Shown: positions 1 through 8,263 of the stretch, piece by piece
Layout: every line of letters begins with the position of its first letter
How positions within the stretch are numbered: the first letter of the stretch is position 1
The notes under the pieces: generated by a model
What the model was told of the DNA's origin: nothing
The model's database searches: none
Seen by the model: only the letters and a program-made list of their open reading frames with translations
Assembly: GCF_002531935.1 (NCBI RefSeq)
Contig: NZ_NWSV01000041.1
Location: 1 to 34,055 of the forward strand
DNA: 34,055 bases
Origin: Rhizobium chutanense
GTDB lineage: Bacteria > Pseudomonadota > Alphaproteobacteria > Rhizobiales > Rhizobiaceae
Direction: 5' to 3'
Program-made: the position numbers and the translations under genes

Positions 1-500
1 AGCGCACAGAGTTGATGGCGAAGAAGCGCATGCAGCGTCTCGGCCGCAGCCTTGTTCATGGTATCGTGGCTCATCCGTGCCATGCACTCGGTGACAGCGT
101 CGAACTCGACGTCCGAGAGCGTTAAATGGTCGGTGATCCGGTCAAGGCTGAACGTTGGAAGTAAACCCGATGCTGTTTCCGATACCAGCGGCAAGAATTC
201 CGGTCGAAAGAAGACGAGCCAGCCTTCCCAACCAGAGCCGTCGCCAAAACTGTGTACCTGTCCAGGGTGGATCACCAACAGGGAGCCGGGCCGGCAGGCG
301 ACCGGCTCGAAATCGACCAGCTGGGTGACGGCCCCTTCGCTAACGCAGATCAGCATATAGAAGCTGTAACGGTGGGCGGTCGCGATTTGGGCGGGCGTGC
401 CTCGCTGCCGAAGGTTGTCGAAGGGAAAGACTTCGATGTCGAGCCTGCGGCCCGACGGCTGATAGTCCAGCCATGATGGTGCGGCCTTCTTCCCGGTCAC
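1..500 (-). CDS. AraC-family transcriptional regulator, N-terminal part (cut by window edge)
   Basis: The minus strand reads openly from a GTG at 500 to the window edge (about 166 residues). A GAGGAG Shine-Dalgarno lies about 8 bases before the GTG. The translation has the pattern of an AraC-type cupin sensor domain: residues around 50-100 read YSFYMLICVSEGAVTQLVDF, followed by CRPGSLLVIHPGQVHSF and then WEGWLVFFRPEFLP. That is the beta-barrel sequence with the 'P-G-L-I-P-G-H-F' turn seen before the DNA-binding domain of many AraC regulators. The C-terminal double HTH would lie outside the window, so the DNA-binding part is inferred. The target is unknown. It is divergent from nothing visible here; the next gene upstream is on the same strand 193 bases away. 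Confidence 0.75.
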   Translation of the reverse strand, partial: MTGKKAAPSWLDYQPSGRRLDIEVFPFDNLRQRGTPAQIATAHRYSFYMLICVSEGAVTQLVDFEPVACRPGSLLVIHPGQVHSFGDGSGWEGWLVFFRPEFLPLVSETASGLLPTFSLDRITDHLTLSDVEFDAVTECMARMSHDTMNKAAAETLHALLRHQLCA

Positions 501-692
501 AATTTTGCTCCTCGCCCCTCACGCGCACAATGTCCCATATGTATCGGAAATTGGCATGGATCAGAGCCATCAGGCTGATCAATTGCAAATTTCGAGTGCG
601 CACGATACGGCAACGAACCCTCCAAGAGTTGCCAAACCCAGCGTAGCGAGTGCGCGGCGATTCCTCGTTCTCAATCCCTTCAGCGGAGCCAT

Positions 693-956
693 TCACTCGG
701 GCTCCAAGAGATTGGCCTTATCGAGAGCTTCTTCCGTTGATCCTGCCTTCAGCGTGGCAAGCGCGCGCTGGAGGTAACCCTCGATCTCGGTGACGGTTTT
801 GCCCTCAAGCAATGCGATTTCGGCAATAGTCCTGCCTCGAGAAATCCATCGAAGGCAGGTCTTTTCAAGCGGCGAAAGCATCCTATCCTTCATGACAAGA
901 ATCGCGGTTGGTTGCGCCGTGGTCGGTGGGGGGGGCGTGGTGCCGAATGCCCCCAT
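693..956 (-). CDS. Short LuxR-type HTH protein, possibly a gene remnant
   Basis: An 87-residue product whose last 60 residues are a LuxR/GerE-type helix-turn-helix: LSPLEKTCLRWISRGRTIAE, IALLEGKTVTEIEGYLQRAL, then a short tail. The usual 'LT..E.e.L.wia.GkT..EIA..L..s..TV..hl..a..KL' pattern is recognisable, with degenerate positions. No autoinducer or receiver domain precedes it. ATG codons exist at 956 and 893, neither with a good ribosome binding site. The same frame stays open and protein-like upstream to a stop near 1077 with no ATG, GTG or TTG, while another frame has an ATG at 1083. That pattern would fit a longer gene disrupted by a frameshift. It could also be a genuine stand-alone LuxR-like HTH protein, which rhizobia do have. 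Confidence 0.5.
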   Translation of the reverse strand: MGAFGTTPPPPTTAQPTAILVMKDRMLSPLEKTCLRWISRGRTIAEIALLEGKTVTEIEGYLQRALATLKAGSTEEALDKANLLEPE

Positions 957-1188
957 TGAAACATCCGTGGAAGGGAAGTTGGCGATACCCGAGAAAAGGG
1001 CTGCCGCCGGGACTTGGTCGACGGCAACCAGTTGCCTCGGGACGAGGCTGGGGAGTTGAAATCTCTTCCTTGGTCCTACTCATGTTACGTTATAACATTA
1101 TGGAACGTCCGTTGCCCTGCGTCTGGGGCGACACCGTCCACGAGTGATGTGTGAAGAAATTTGCCGCTGTCGAAAATTTTTTCGATCA

Positions 1189-1854
1189 TTAGCACAAATC
1201 ATTCTCAGTTCCCCGAACATAGGAAATGAGCCTCACCAGGTCTGGCGCTTTCTGAACGCTACTCGGAAATCTGTCACTTACATCTGCAGCAACTATCGCT
1301 AAGAACGGAATTTCCAACTCCAGTGCAGCATTATATTCCGCAAGAGAGTCACCGACAGCTAGTATACGTTGTGGTTCGACGCCATCCTCGTGCAATATTC
1401 TGCGAAATTCGGATAGCTTGTACTTTGGCGCGCCTGCGATGGATTTGAAACAGCCCTTGATGCCGCGATTGACCAACGCCTCGTCGAGCTCGTCTTCGGG
1501 TGCGGCGGAAACGACGTGCTGAGTGACACTTCCCTGGAGGGTCGTTATTGCATTGAGCGCCCCTCCGATGAATCGTGCTGACGCGACCTCTCTTTCAACG
1601 GCTGCGCGGTATTCCGAACAAAGCTGATCCAATCGAGTGGTTGAAAGCGATCGTTTGAAGATCACACTCTCGAAGTATCTAAACTTCTCATATCGCGACA
1701 TACCGCCGTTTGCTTCTGCATACGCACGAACTTCGTTGATTTTTGACTGTTCTTCTGTGCGATACACATATAAGAACGCATCGATCTTTGTTGCAACGGT
1801 ATCCAGTATTACGCCATCAAAGTCGTATATGATCGATTCATATTTCATTCTCAC
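1189..1854 (-). CDS. HAD-superfamily phosphatase
   Basis: The 221-residue product has all four HAD motifs: motif I YDFDGVILDT with the nucleophile and acid/base aspartates at about residues 11 and 13, motif II VVSAAPEDEL, motif III lysine in GAPKYKLSEF, and motif IV GDSLAEYNAA. It is probably a small-molecule phosphatase of the phosphoglycolate phosphatase/beta-phosphoglucomutase type, with a helical cap between motifs I and II; the substrate cannot be told. The GTG start at 1854 is preferred because GGAG stands 9 bases before it; an ATG two codons in is the alternative. The gene is visibly richer in A/T than its neighbours and uses AGA, ATA and TTA-type codons, suggesting separate acquisition. 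It stands alone between a LuxR fragment and the Afu-like operon. Confidence 0.8.
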   Translation of the reverse strand: MRMKYESIIYDFDGVILDTVATKIDAFLYVYRTEEQSKINEVRAYAEANGGMSRYEKFRYFESVIFKRSLSTTRLDQLCSEYRAAVEREVASARFIGGALNAITTLQGSVTQHVVSAAPEDELDEALVNRGIKGCFKSIAGAPKYKLSEFRRILHEDGVEPQRILAVGDSLAEYNAALELEIPFLAIVAADVSDRFPSSVQKAPDLVRLISYVRGTENDLC

Positions 1855-2050
1855 TTAAAATTTCTCCAGTTTTTGGCTCTTCATGAGGCCTATGCTGCGG
1901 TGTTCAGAACACTATGGTGGCGCTCGGGCGAGGTAGAATTTGGAACGTCTTTGCTGCTGTTTATCGGCGATGCTTAACAAACTCGCCGCGTGATCTTTGG
2001 GCGCCTTGAGCAAGCCGAACCAAGAACCCGCGTTGGGCAGGCTGGAAAGG

Positions 2051-2845
2051 TCAATCGGTATGGATTGCCAGCAAATCCGCATAAACTGTCTGATTGCTCG
2101 CCAGCACCGGATGGCCCTGCAGCAAGGCTTCGCCCTCAGCGGGAAAGGGAAGATAGGTTCCACCGGCCTCCTTGACGAGGCAGTAGCCGGCCATGCAGTC
2201 CCAGGCACGCATGTGGGGCTCATAGTAGCCAACAAGCCGGCCCGCGGCCACATAGGCCAGCATCAGGGCGCCCGAGCCGTTGCGGATGAAATTCCCGCCT
2301 TTGCCAAGCAAGGCAGAGACAATCGCGCCTACCCGTTCCGGGGTCACATAGGAGTTGCAGCCGATGCCGGTCAACGCACTCTGCAAAGTCCGCGACGGAT
2401 CGAGGCTAAGGGTCTTGCCGTTCAGGCTCGCGCCTACGCCTGCTGCCGCTGCGTAGAGTTCATCATCGCACGGAACGTGGATCACGCCGATCACTGGCAC
2501 ACCGCTGTCCAGAACGGCAATCGATACACACCATGTCCGCAGGCCATTGACGAAGGGCGCGGTCCCGTCAATCGGATCGACCACCCATGTCAGTCCCGAA
2601 TGTCCTTCCTGATAACCGTATTCCTCGCCGAGAAATCCGTCCGCTCCGAAAGCTTCCGCCACGCGCGCTCGTATGAACGTCTCGACGTTGCGGTCGGCAA
2701 TGGACACGACATCCTGCAGATCCCGCTTCGTCTCGATCACGAGCGTTTCGCGCCTGTTGAAATAATCGAGCGCCATGGCGCCCGCCTCCTGTGCAATGGC
2801 TTTGGCGAGGGCGAAGCGCGTATCAAGTACAGTCTCTTGCGACAT
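2051..2845 (-). CDS. Inositol monophosphatase-family phosphatase
   Basis: A 264-residue enzyme of the lithium-sensitive, Mg-dependent FIG superfamily (inositol monophosphatase, histidinol phosphatase, CysQ/FBPase relatives). Visible metal-ligand motifs are GEEYG (E74/E75), DPIDGT (D90, D93) and the late RAWD motif (D216 followed by a Gly-rich stretch), so the catalytic set is complete. The start at 2845 is supported by AGGAGT nine bases upstream; a longer frame to 2965 lacks this. It is the last gene of the minus-strand run after the ABC transporter and a HAD phosphatase, with a 170-base gap that contains a small stem-loop (2948-2965). In this context it probably removes phosphate from an imported sugar or polyol phosphate; the exact substrate is inference. 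Confidence 0.85.
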   Translation of the reverse strand: MSQETVLDTRFALAKAIAQEAGAMALDYFNRRETLVIETKRDLQDVVSIADRNVETFIRARVAEAFGADGFLGEEYGYQEGHSGLTWVVDPIDGTAPFVNGLRTWCVSIAVLDSGVPVIGVIHVPCDDELYAAAAGVGASLNGKTLSLDPSRTLQSALTGIGCNSYVTPERVGAIVSALLGKGGNFIRNGSGALMLAYVAAGRLVGYYEPHMRAWDCMAGYCLVKEAGGTYLPFPAEGEALLQGHPVLASNQTVYADLLAIHTD

Positions 2846-3015
2846 AATGCCGGTACTCCTTGCAATGGTTCTGGTCGTTAGCTGTTTAAGAGGTCGGTGC
2901 CGCAGTCGGAAGGCTAGCGGTGCGCCAGGCGGTGTGACTTGGAAATCTTGCCGGCTTGTCGGCAACGCGCATCAAAACCCGCCGCGGGAACAAAGCGCCT
3001 GCACCGACCGAATGC

Positions 3016-3657
3016 TCAGGAATTCATCTGCAAGCTTTCGCCGATCTTCATCTCGCGTTGCTGCTCATGGAGATCGGGACGATTTACATCAATGACGCTC
3101 ATCCCCGCCCGTCGACCTGCTTCAAGACCTTGTTCGCTATCTTCGAACACGACACACCGGGCAGGTTCGACTCCCAATAGAGCGGCCGCCTGCAGAAACA
3201 GGTCCGGCGCCGGCTTTGGATTCGCCACGTCATCGATCGTGACCACGTGGTCGAAATACTCCCAAAGACCCGTTCCTTGTAGCGTCGCTGTCACAACTTC
3301 TCGAGAGCCGCCGGATGCAACTGCCATGGGCAGCAAGCCGGCCAACCGGCGAACGGTTGCAGCAACCGCATGAACTTCACGCACATTGTGTATATTCTGG
3401 AGAAAGTGTGATCGCATGGCGGCGATGACAGATTGGCGATCGAGCACAACGTCGAATTCGCGCTCAAAAGCGTCCATAAGAACCCCTTCAGACATCCCTG
3501 CCCGAGCCAAATACCAGGTTTGGTTCATCAGTTTGCCGGAGAGGGCAAAGCCGGCTGCCCATGCGTCGGCATAGATAGGCGGCGTGTGAACAAGTGTGCC
3601 GTCACAATCAAAAATCACAGCCTCGAAGCGATTTTCGAGCGATGGAATATCAATCAT
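3016..3657 (-). CDS. HAD-superfamily sugar phosphatase (beta-phosphoglucomutase/YqaB-like)
   Basis: The 213-residue product has motif I FDCDGTLVHT (D17 and D19), a helical cap after it, motif II ASGGSREVV, motif III NPKPAPDLFL and motif IV VFEDSEQGLEAG. This is the subfamily-IA pattern of beta-phosphoglucomutase and the YqaB/fructose-1-phosphatase group. GGAGT four to five bases before the ATG at 3657 supports the start. It is downstream of the Afu-like ABC ATPase on the same strand with a 109-base gap, and upstream of the inositol-monophosphatase-like gene. Two phosphatases behind a transporter of the AfuA family suggest intracellular dephosphorylation of the imported compound. It is not a phosphonoacetaldehyde hydrolase, whose motif I differs. 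Confidence 0.82.
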   Translation of the reverse strand: MIDIPSLENRFEAVIFDCDGTLVHTPPIYADAWAAGFALSGKLMNQTWYLARAGMSEGVLMDAFEREFDVVLDRQSVIAAMRSHFLQNIHNVREVHAVAATVRRLAGLLPMAVASGGSREVVTATLQGTGLWEYFDHVVTIDDVANPKPAPDLFLQAAALLGVEPARCVVFEDSEQGLEAGRRAGMSVIDVNRPDLHEQQREMKIGESLQMNS

Positions 3658-3766
3658 ACTTACTCCTTCCGGCGAGCGGGACGTCGACTTAACGAGAGGA
3701 TTCCGTCAGGCGCAACTGACCTCGGAATGGGTGACCGGTATCGAACGCCGGCCGCTCCAGAGGTTC

Positions 3767-4828
3767 TCAAGCGCTGATAAGTGCGATGCCGCGGCTTCGG
3801 AAGCCGAGCGTGGCATCGGAGGCGACCGGCAGAATGCGGTCGACGGCGTGGTCGACTATGAAGAGCGTACCGACAGCGGTCTCGACCTCGTATTCGACAT
3901 GATCTCCGAGATAGGCCGAATGCAGGATGCGGCCGGCAAGACCCTGCCCTTGTCCCTCGGAAAGCGCGATGGCGCCGGGACGAACCGCAAGGCTCGCCGC
4001 GCCCGGCGTCGCCCTGCCCGCCGGCACGCGGTGCTTAAAACCGCCTATACGGATTTCAGCATCAGCCCCATCGATGCCGACCACCTCGCAGGGGATGACG
4101 TTCGCCTCCCCCATGAAATCGGCGATGAAGGCGGAAGCCGGCGCTTCGTAGAGGTCGCGCGGCGCCCCGGACTGGGCGATTTCGCCATCCTTCATGATGA
4201 TGATCCGGTCGGAAACGGCAAGCGCCTCCTCCTGATCGTGGGTGACATAGACAGCCGTGAAGCCGAGGCGCTGCTGGAGTTCGCGGATATCGGTGCGCAC
4301 CTTGCGGCGCAGGCGCGCATCGAGGTTGGAGAGCGGCTCATCGAGCAGCAGCACCTGCGGCTCCAGCACCAGCGCGCGGGCGACGGCGACGCGTTGCTGC
4401 TGGCCGCCGGAGAGTTCGGCGGGAAGGCGATGGCCCATGCCGGCAAGGCCCACGAGCGCCAGCCCCTCTTCCGCCTTCTCGCGCGCTTGCCTGCGGCTGA
4501 GGCCGGACGATTCCAGGCCATAGGCGACGTTGTCGCGCGCATTCATATGCGGAAACAGCGCATAGGACTGAAAGACCATCGAAACATCGCGCTCGTTGGC
4601 CGGCAGCATGGTGACGTCCTTGCCGCCGATCAGGATTTTTCCGGCCGAAGGATGTTCGAGGCCGGCAAGCATGCGCAGCGTCGTCGTCTTGCCGCAGCCG
4701 GAAGGGCCAAGCAGGGTGACGAGCGTGCCGGGCTCGATGGTGAGCGAGAGGTCGGCAATGGCGGTGAAGGCACCGAACGTCTTGCGCACGTTCTGGAAGA
4801 CGACGGAACCGGCTTTCTGGTTGATCAT
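3767..4828 (-). CDS. ABC transporter ATP-binding protein, AfuC/FbpC-like
   Basis: The 353-residue ATPase has Walker A GPSGCGKT near residue 40, Q-loop VFQSYALFP, signature LSGGQQQR, Walker B VLLLDEP, D-loop SNLDARLR and H-loop YVTHDQEEAL, followed by a C-terminal TOBE-like regulatory domain (about residues 240-350) with VRPGAIAL. Length and domain order match the CUT1/ferric transporter ATPases. Its ATG overlaps the stop of the permease gene by four bases (ATGA), so the two are translationally coupled. It would energise the double permease encoded immediately upstream. Substrate specificity comes from the binding proteins further upstream, which resemble AfuA. Confidence 0.93.
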   Translation of the reverse strand: MINQKAGSVVFQNVRKTFGAFTAIADLSLTIEPGTLVTLLGPSGCGKTTTLRMLAGLEHPSAGKILIGGKDVTMLPANERDVSMVFQSYALFPHMNARDNVAYGLESSGLSRRQAREKAEEGLALVGLAGMGHRLPAELSGGQQQRVAVARALVLEPQVLLLDEPLSNLDARLRRKVRTDIRELQQRLGFTAVYVTHDQEEALAVSDRIIIMKDGEIAQSGAPRDLYEAPASAFIADFMGEANVIPCEVVGIDGADAEIRIGGFKHRVPAGRATPGAASLAVRPGAIALSEGQGQGLAGRILHSAYLGDHVEYEVETAVGTLFIVDHAVDRILPVASDATLGFRSRGIALISA

Positions 4829-7047
4829 GCGATTTTCTCCTGACGAGAGGAAGCGGAGGTGGCAAGGCCGGCAACGCGGTTTTCACGGCGCAAGCGCCGC
4901 TCGCCAACGATGAACTGGAAGCCGGCGATGACGGTGATCATCACGACGATCAGCATGGAGGAATAGGCGATCGCCACGCCGTATTCGCCATTCTCGACGA
5001 GGCCGACGATGTAGGAGGTCGCCATGTTGTACTCGGCGCTGACGAGGAAGATGACGGCGCTGATGGAGGTGATGGCACGCACGAAGGAATAGACGAGCGC
5101 GGCGGTGATGGCAGGACGCAGGAGCGGCAGGATGACCTTGCGGATCGTGCGGAAACTGTTGGCCCGGAGCGTCAGAGAGGCTTCGTCCAGGCTCTTGTCG
5201 AGTTGGCTCATCGCCGCAATGCCGCCGCGCACGCCGACCGGCATATTGCGGAAGACGAAGCAGGCGATCAGGATCAGCGCCGAGCCGGTCATTTCGAGCG
5301 GCGGCAGGTTGAAGGCCATGATGTAGCTGACGCCGATGACCGTGCCGGGAATGGCAAAGCTCATCATCAGGGCGAATTCGAAGGCGTTCTTGCCGGCGAA
5401 TTTCTGACGCACGATGATATAGGCTGTCAGCAGACCGACGGCGGCGGTCAGCGGGGCGGAGATGAGCGCGATCTCCATCGTCGTCCAGAACGAATTCCAG
5501 GCGACACCCGTCCAGGCGATCCCGTTTTCGAAGCTGATCGAGAAGGCCTTGGCGTAGTGGTCGAGCGTCAGCGAATTATCCAGCCCCCAGGTCTTCACGA
5601 AGCCGCCGATCAGGATCATGCCGTAGATGACGAGCGTGAAGAGGATCCAGGGGATGACGACGGCGTGAACGCCGATCGACAGCCCGCGCGGCAGGGCGAT
5701 ATGCGATCCGCTGTCGCCCTTGCCGGTGACGGTGGCAAAGTTCTTGCCCGACAGCCAGACACGTTGGGCGAGGAAGGCGGAGAGCGTGAAGGCGAGCAGC
5801 ACCATGGCGAGCACGGCAGCGCGCGAGGGATCATTCTGCGAGCCGACGACAGCGAAGAAGATTTCCGTCGAGAGCACGCCATGGCTGCCGCCGAGCACCA
5901 ACGGATTGCCGAAATCGGCCATGCTTTCAATGAAACCGATGAGGAAGGCGTTGGCCAGACCGGGCTTCATCAGCGGCAGCGACACCCGCCAGAAGGTGCG
6001 CCAACGGTCGGCGCGCAGCGTCGTGGAGGCCTCTTCCATCGACGGGCTGACGCCTTCGACAACGCCGATCAGCACGAGGAAGGAGATCGGCGTGAAAGAC
6101 AACACCTGCGCGATCCAGATGCCGGTGAGGCCGTAGAGCCAACGGCCGGGCTCGAGGCCGAACAGTTCCGACAGCCCCTGGGTGACGACACCGGCGCGGC
6201 CGAAGAGCAGCGTCAGCGCCAGGCCAATGACGAAGGGCGGCGTAATGATCGGCAGGATCGTCAGCAGCCGCAGGCCCTTCTTGAAGGGAAAGCGCGTGCG
6301 GGTGGCAACGAGCGCGAAGGCAAGCCCGAGCAGGGTCGAGCCGAGGCCGGTCATGATGGCCAGCCACAGCGTGCGCCAGGCGACGCCGCAGCGGCCGGCG
6401 CCGATTACACAGTTGAGGCTCCAGATGCTCGGGTCCTGGATGTTGCGGATGAAGTTATCAGCATTGAACGAGCCGTCGAAATCCTGCACAGAACCGACAA
6501 ACATGCTGCCGATCGGGTAGAAGACGAAAACGGCGACGAGGAAGACCAGCAGCGCGATTGCGCTGACGACAAAGGCATCCCCCTTCATAACGCCGCGCTC
6601 GGCAAGGCCGAAGGCGAAGAGCAGCACGAATGTGATGGAAGAGAGGACCGCCCCCGCCCCCATGGCGGGCTGGCCGTTCGAGAGCGGGCCGAAGAGCGTG
6701 TCGCTCACCGTCCAGTTCCAGCCGGAAAAGCCGATGGCGAGACCCTGGAGTGAGAGGAAGAGAACGCCGATCGCGCCGGTCCAGGCCAGCACGGCGCCGC
6801 GACGCACCGGGTCCGCCATGCCGCGAGCCGCGACCGCTAGAAGAAGGAGCACGAGCGCAGCGGCAAGCCATAGCCGGCCATGCGCGAATATCTGTACGAG
6901 ACCGGGGGCGGCCTCCGCGGAAAGGGGGAAACCGGCCAGCCAACCGAGCCCGAAGAAGCCGTTCTCGATCCGATACCAGGGCAACAGGGTCAATGCGACC
7001 ACGCCCAGGAGCAGGACCGCGTCCAGCCTGCGATTGCCATGTCTCAT
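4825..7047 (-). CDS. ABC transporter permease, fused double-domain (AfuB/FbpB-like)
   Basis: The 740-residue membrane protein carries two complete permease halves in one chain. Each has an EAA loop: MEEASTTLRADRWRTFWRVS followed by LPLMKPG in the first half, and LDEASLTLRANSFRTIRKVI followed by LPLLRPA in the second. About a dozen hydrophobic segments are visible, with an additional N-terminal group (residues 10-180) before the first binding-protein-dependent transport domain. Fused permeases are the norm in the FbpB/AfuB family. GAGGT five bases before the ATG at 7047 sets the start. A 68-base gap with a stem-loop separates it from the binding protein gene, and it overlaps the ATPase gene by four bases. 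Confidence 0.92.
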   Translation of the reverse strand: MRHGNRRLDAVLLLGVVALTLLPWYRIENGFFGLGWLAGFPLSAEAAPGLVQIFAHGRLWLAAALVLLLLAVAARGMADPVRRGAVLAWTGAIGVLFLSLQGLAIGFSGWNWTVSDTLFGPLSNGQPAMGAGAVLSSITFVLLFAFGLAERGVMKGDAFVVSAIALLVFLVAVFVFYPIGSMFVGSVQDFDGSFNADNFIRNIQDPSIWSLNCVIGAGRCGVAWRTLWLAIMTGLGSTLLGLAFALVATRTRFPFKKGLRLLTILPIITPPFVIGLALTLLFGRAGVVTQGLSELFGLEPGRWLYGLTGIWIAQVLSFTPISFLVLIGVVEGVSPSMEEASTTLRADRWRTFWRVSLPLMKPGLANAFLIGFIESMADFGNPLVLGGSHGVLSTEIFFAVVGSQNDPSRAAVLAMVLLAFTLSAFLAQRVWLSGKNFATVTGKGDSGSHIALPRGLSIGVHAVVIPWILFTLVIYGMILIGGFVKTWGLDNSLTLDHYAKAFSISFENGIAWTGVAWNSFWTTMEIALISAPLTAAVGLLTAYIIVRQKFAGKNAFEFALMMSFAIPGTVIGVSYIMAFNLPPLEMTGSALILIACFVFRNMPVGVRGGIAAMSQLDKSLDEASLTLRANSFRTIRKVILPLLRPAITAALVYSFVRAITSISAVIFLVSAEYNMATSYIVGLVENGEYGVAIAYSSMLIVVMITVIAGFQFIVGERRLRRENRVAGLATSASSRQEKIA

Positions 7048-7076
7048 GGCTGACCTCGCTGTTTTTGAGTGTAGGA

Positions 7077-7106
7077 AGGCGGCGCCTGTAGAGGCAGACG
7101 CCGCCT
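7077..7106 (-). promoter_or_regulatory. Intergenic stem-loop between binding-protein and permease genes
   Basis: AGGCGGCG and CGCCGCCT form a perfect 8-bp stem around 14 bases, with an inner CCT/AGG pairing, in the 68-base gap between the stop of the binding protein gene (7116) and the permease start (7047). There is no T-run, so it is more likely a 3' stabiliser or attenuator that keeps the binding protein mRNA in excess than a full terminator. Function is inferred from position. Confidence 0.5.
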
Positions 7107-7115
7107 GTCAGGACA

Positions 7116-8144
7116 TCAGTTGGCGGCGGCGCCGATTTCGCGATCCCAGCGTTCCAGCAGTGCCTTGCGCTTTGCCGGGTCGCCATAGGTCTTGAAATCG
7201 TAGTCGATCAGCTTGATATCCTCGAAGCGCGGCGCCTCCTTCGGAATGACAGCGCTCTTGTTGGAAGGCAGCTGGAAGGACTTTGCGTCCTTCATGCGCG
7301 ACTGGACTTCCGCCGTCAGCGCCCAGTCGTACCAGATCTTCGCATTGTCGAGGTTGCGCGCACCCTTGATGATCGACATAGAGCCGATCTCATAGCCGGT
7401 GCCTTCGCAGGGCGTGATCGACTTGACCGGGAAGCCTTCCGCCGTCTGCGCCACCGCATCATGCACGAAGACGATACCGAGTGCCGTCTCGCCGCGGGCA
7501 GCCGCCTTGACGGGCGCCGAGCCGGACTTGGTGTATTGGGAGATGTTGCCGTTCAGCTTCTTCAGGTAATCGAAGGCCTGGTCTTCACCCATGATCTGTA
7601 CGAGAGAGGCGAGCGCCGTATAGGCGGTGCCGGAAGAATTCGGGTTGGCGATCTGGATTTCGCCCTTCAATTCCGGTGCCAGAAGGTCGGCCCAGCAGAC
7701 CGGCTCCTTGTAGCCCTTGGTTTTGAAGATTTCCGTGTTGTAGCCCCAGCCGAGCGCGCCGGCATAGACACCGACCGTCTTGTAACCGGAGCTTTCGGCC
7801 TGCTTCTTCGCCCAATCGTTGAGTTCATCGAGTTTCGGCGACTTGTATTCCAACGTCAGATTTTCCGATGCCGCCTGAAGATGCGGGTCGCCCGTGCCGG
7901 CCCACCAGATGTCGGTCTTCGGGTTGCGAGCCTCGGCGCGAACCTTAGCATAGGTTTCGCCGGACGAGAGGCGAACCATGTTCACCTTGATGTCCCCATG
8001 CGCCTTCTCGAAATCGCCCTTCATCTGCTCGCAGATCACGACGTCGGCCGAGCAGATGAGGTTGAGTTCGCCAGCTGCCTGCGCCGGTAGCGCCCCGAGC
8101 GCCGTGCCGGCGAAGAGCATGAGGGAAAGGGTCTTGGTTTTCAT
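7116..8144 (-). CDS. Periplasmic binding protein of AfuA type (transport component)
   Basis: A 342-residue protein with a clear Sec signal peptide: positive start MKTKTLSLMLFAGTALGA and an AQA cleavage site near residue 23. The mature protein is a type 2 periplasmic binding protein of the AfuA/ferric-binding family (COG1840-like): IWWAGTGDPHLQ, ANPNSSGTAYTALASLV, GSAPVKAAARGETALGI, FVHDAVAQ and PCEGTGYEIGSMSI. AfuA of Actinobacillus was shown to bind hexose phosphates rather than iron; the His-Asp pair (H228-D229) and the CEGTGYE segment fit that branch, from memory. The ATG at 8144 has AGGAGG eight bases upstream, so a longer frame to 8192 is rejected. It lies directly upstream of the permease and is taken to be the transport receptor. 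A paralogue is encoded next to it. Confidence 0.9.
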   Translation of the reverse strand: MKTKTLSLMLFAGTALGALPAQAAGELNLICSADVVICEQMKGDFEKAHGDIKVNMVRLSSGETYAKVRAEARNPKTDIWWAGTGDPHLQAASENLTLEYKSPKLDELNDWAKKQAESSGYKTVGVYAGALGWGYNTEIFKTKGYKEPVCWADLLAPELKGEIQIANPNSSGTAYTALASLVQIMGEDQAFDYLKKLNGNISQYTKSGSAPVKAAARGETALGIVFVHDAVAQTAEGFPVKSITPCEGTGYEIGSMSIIKGARNLDNAKIWYDWALTAEVQSRMKDAKSFQLPSNKSAVIPKEAPRFEDIKLIDYDFKTYGDPAKRKALLERWDREIGAAAN

Positions 8145-8263
8145 CGTGGCATCCTCCTGTTGCCTGGGTTTGATTTCGCATGAACAAGACACAGCGGGGC
8201 CTTCGGCCTGCCCGCGGCGGCGCGTTCACGATTTCGGGATTGCGGTTTGTCTAAAGGGCTCGG

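Noticed and set aside
1912..2050. Open minus-strand frame continuing past the phosphatase stop, with a plausible-looking tail
   Set aside because: It is a frame-shifted shadow of the phosphatase gene in its first half, and the remaining 45 residues match no family I recognise; an old remnant cannot be excluded.
3596..4843. A 415-codon plus-strand frame opposite the ATPase and HAD genes
   Set aside because: Antisense shadow: no domain, and it crosses the boundary between two genes with clear motifs on the other strand.
5203..6753. A 516-codon open frame on the plus strand opposite the permease gene
   Set aside because: Its product is a charged, low-complexity mix of Arg, Asp, Glu, Gly and His typical of the antisense of GC-rich genes, with no domain; the minus-strand permease explains the region.
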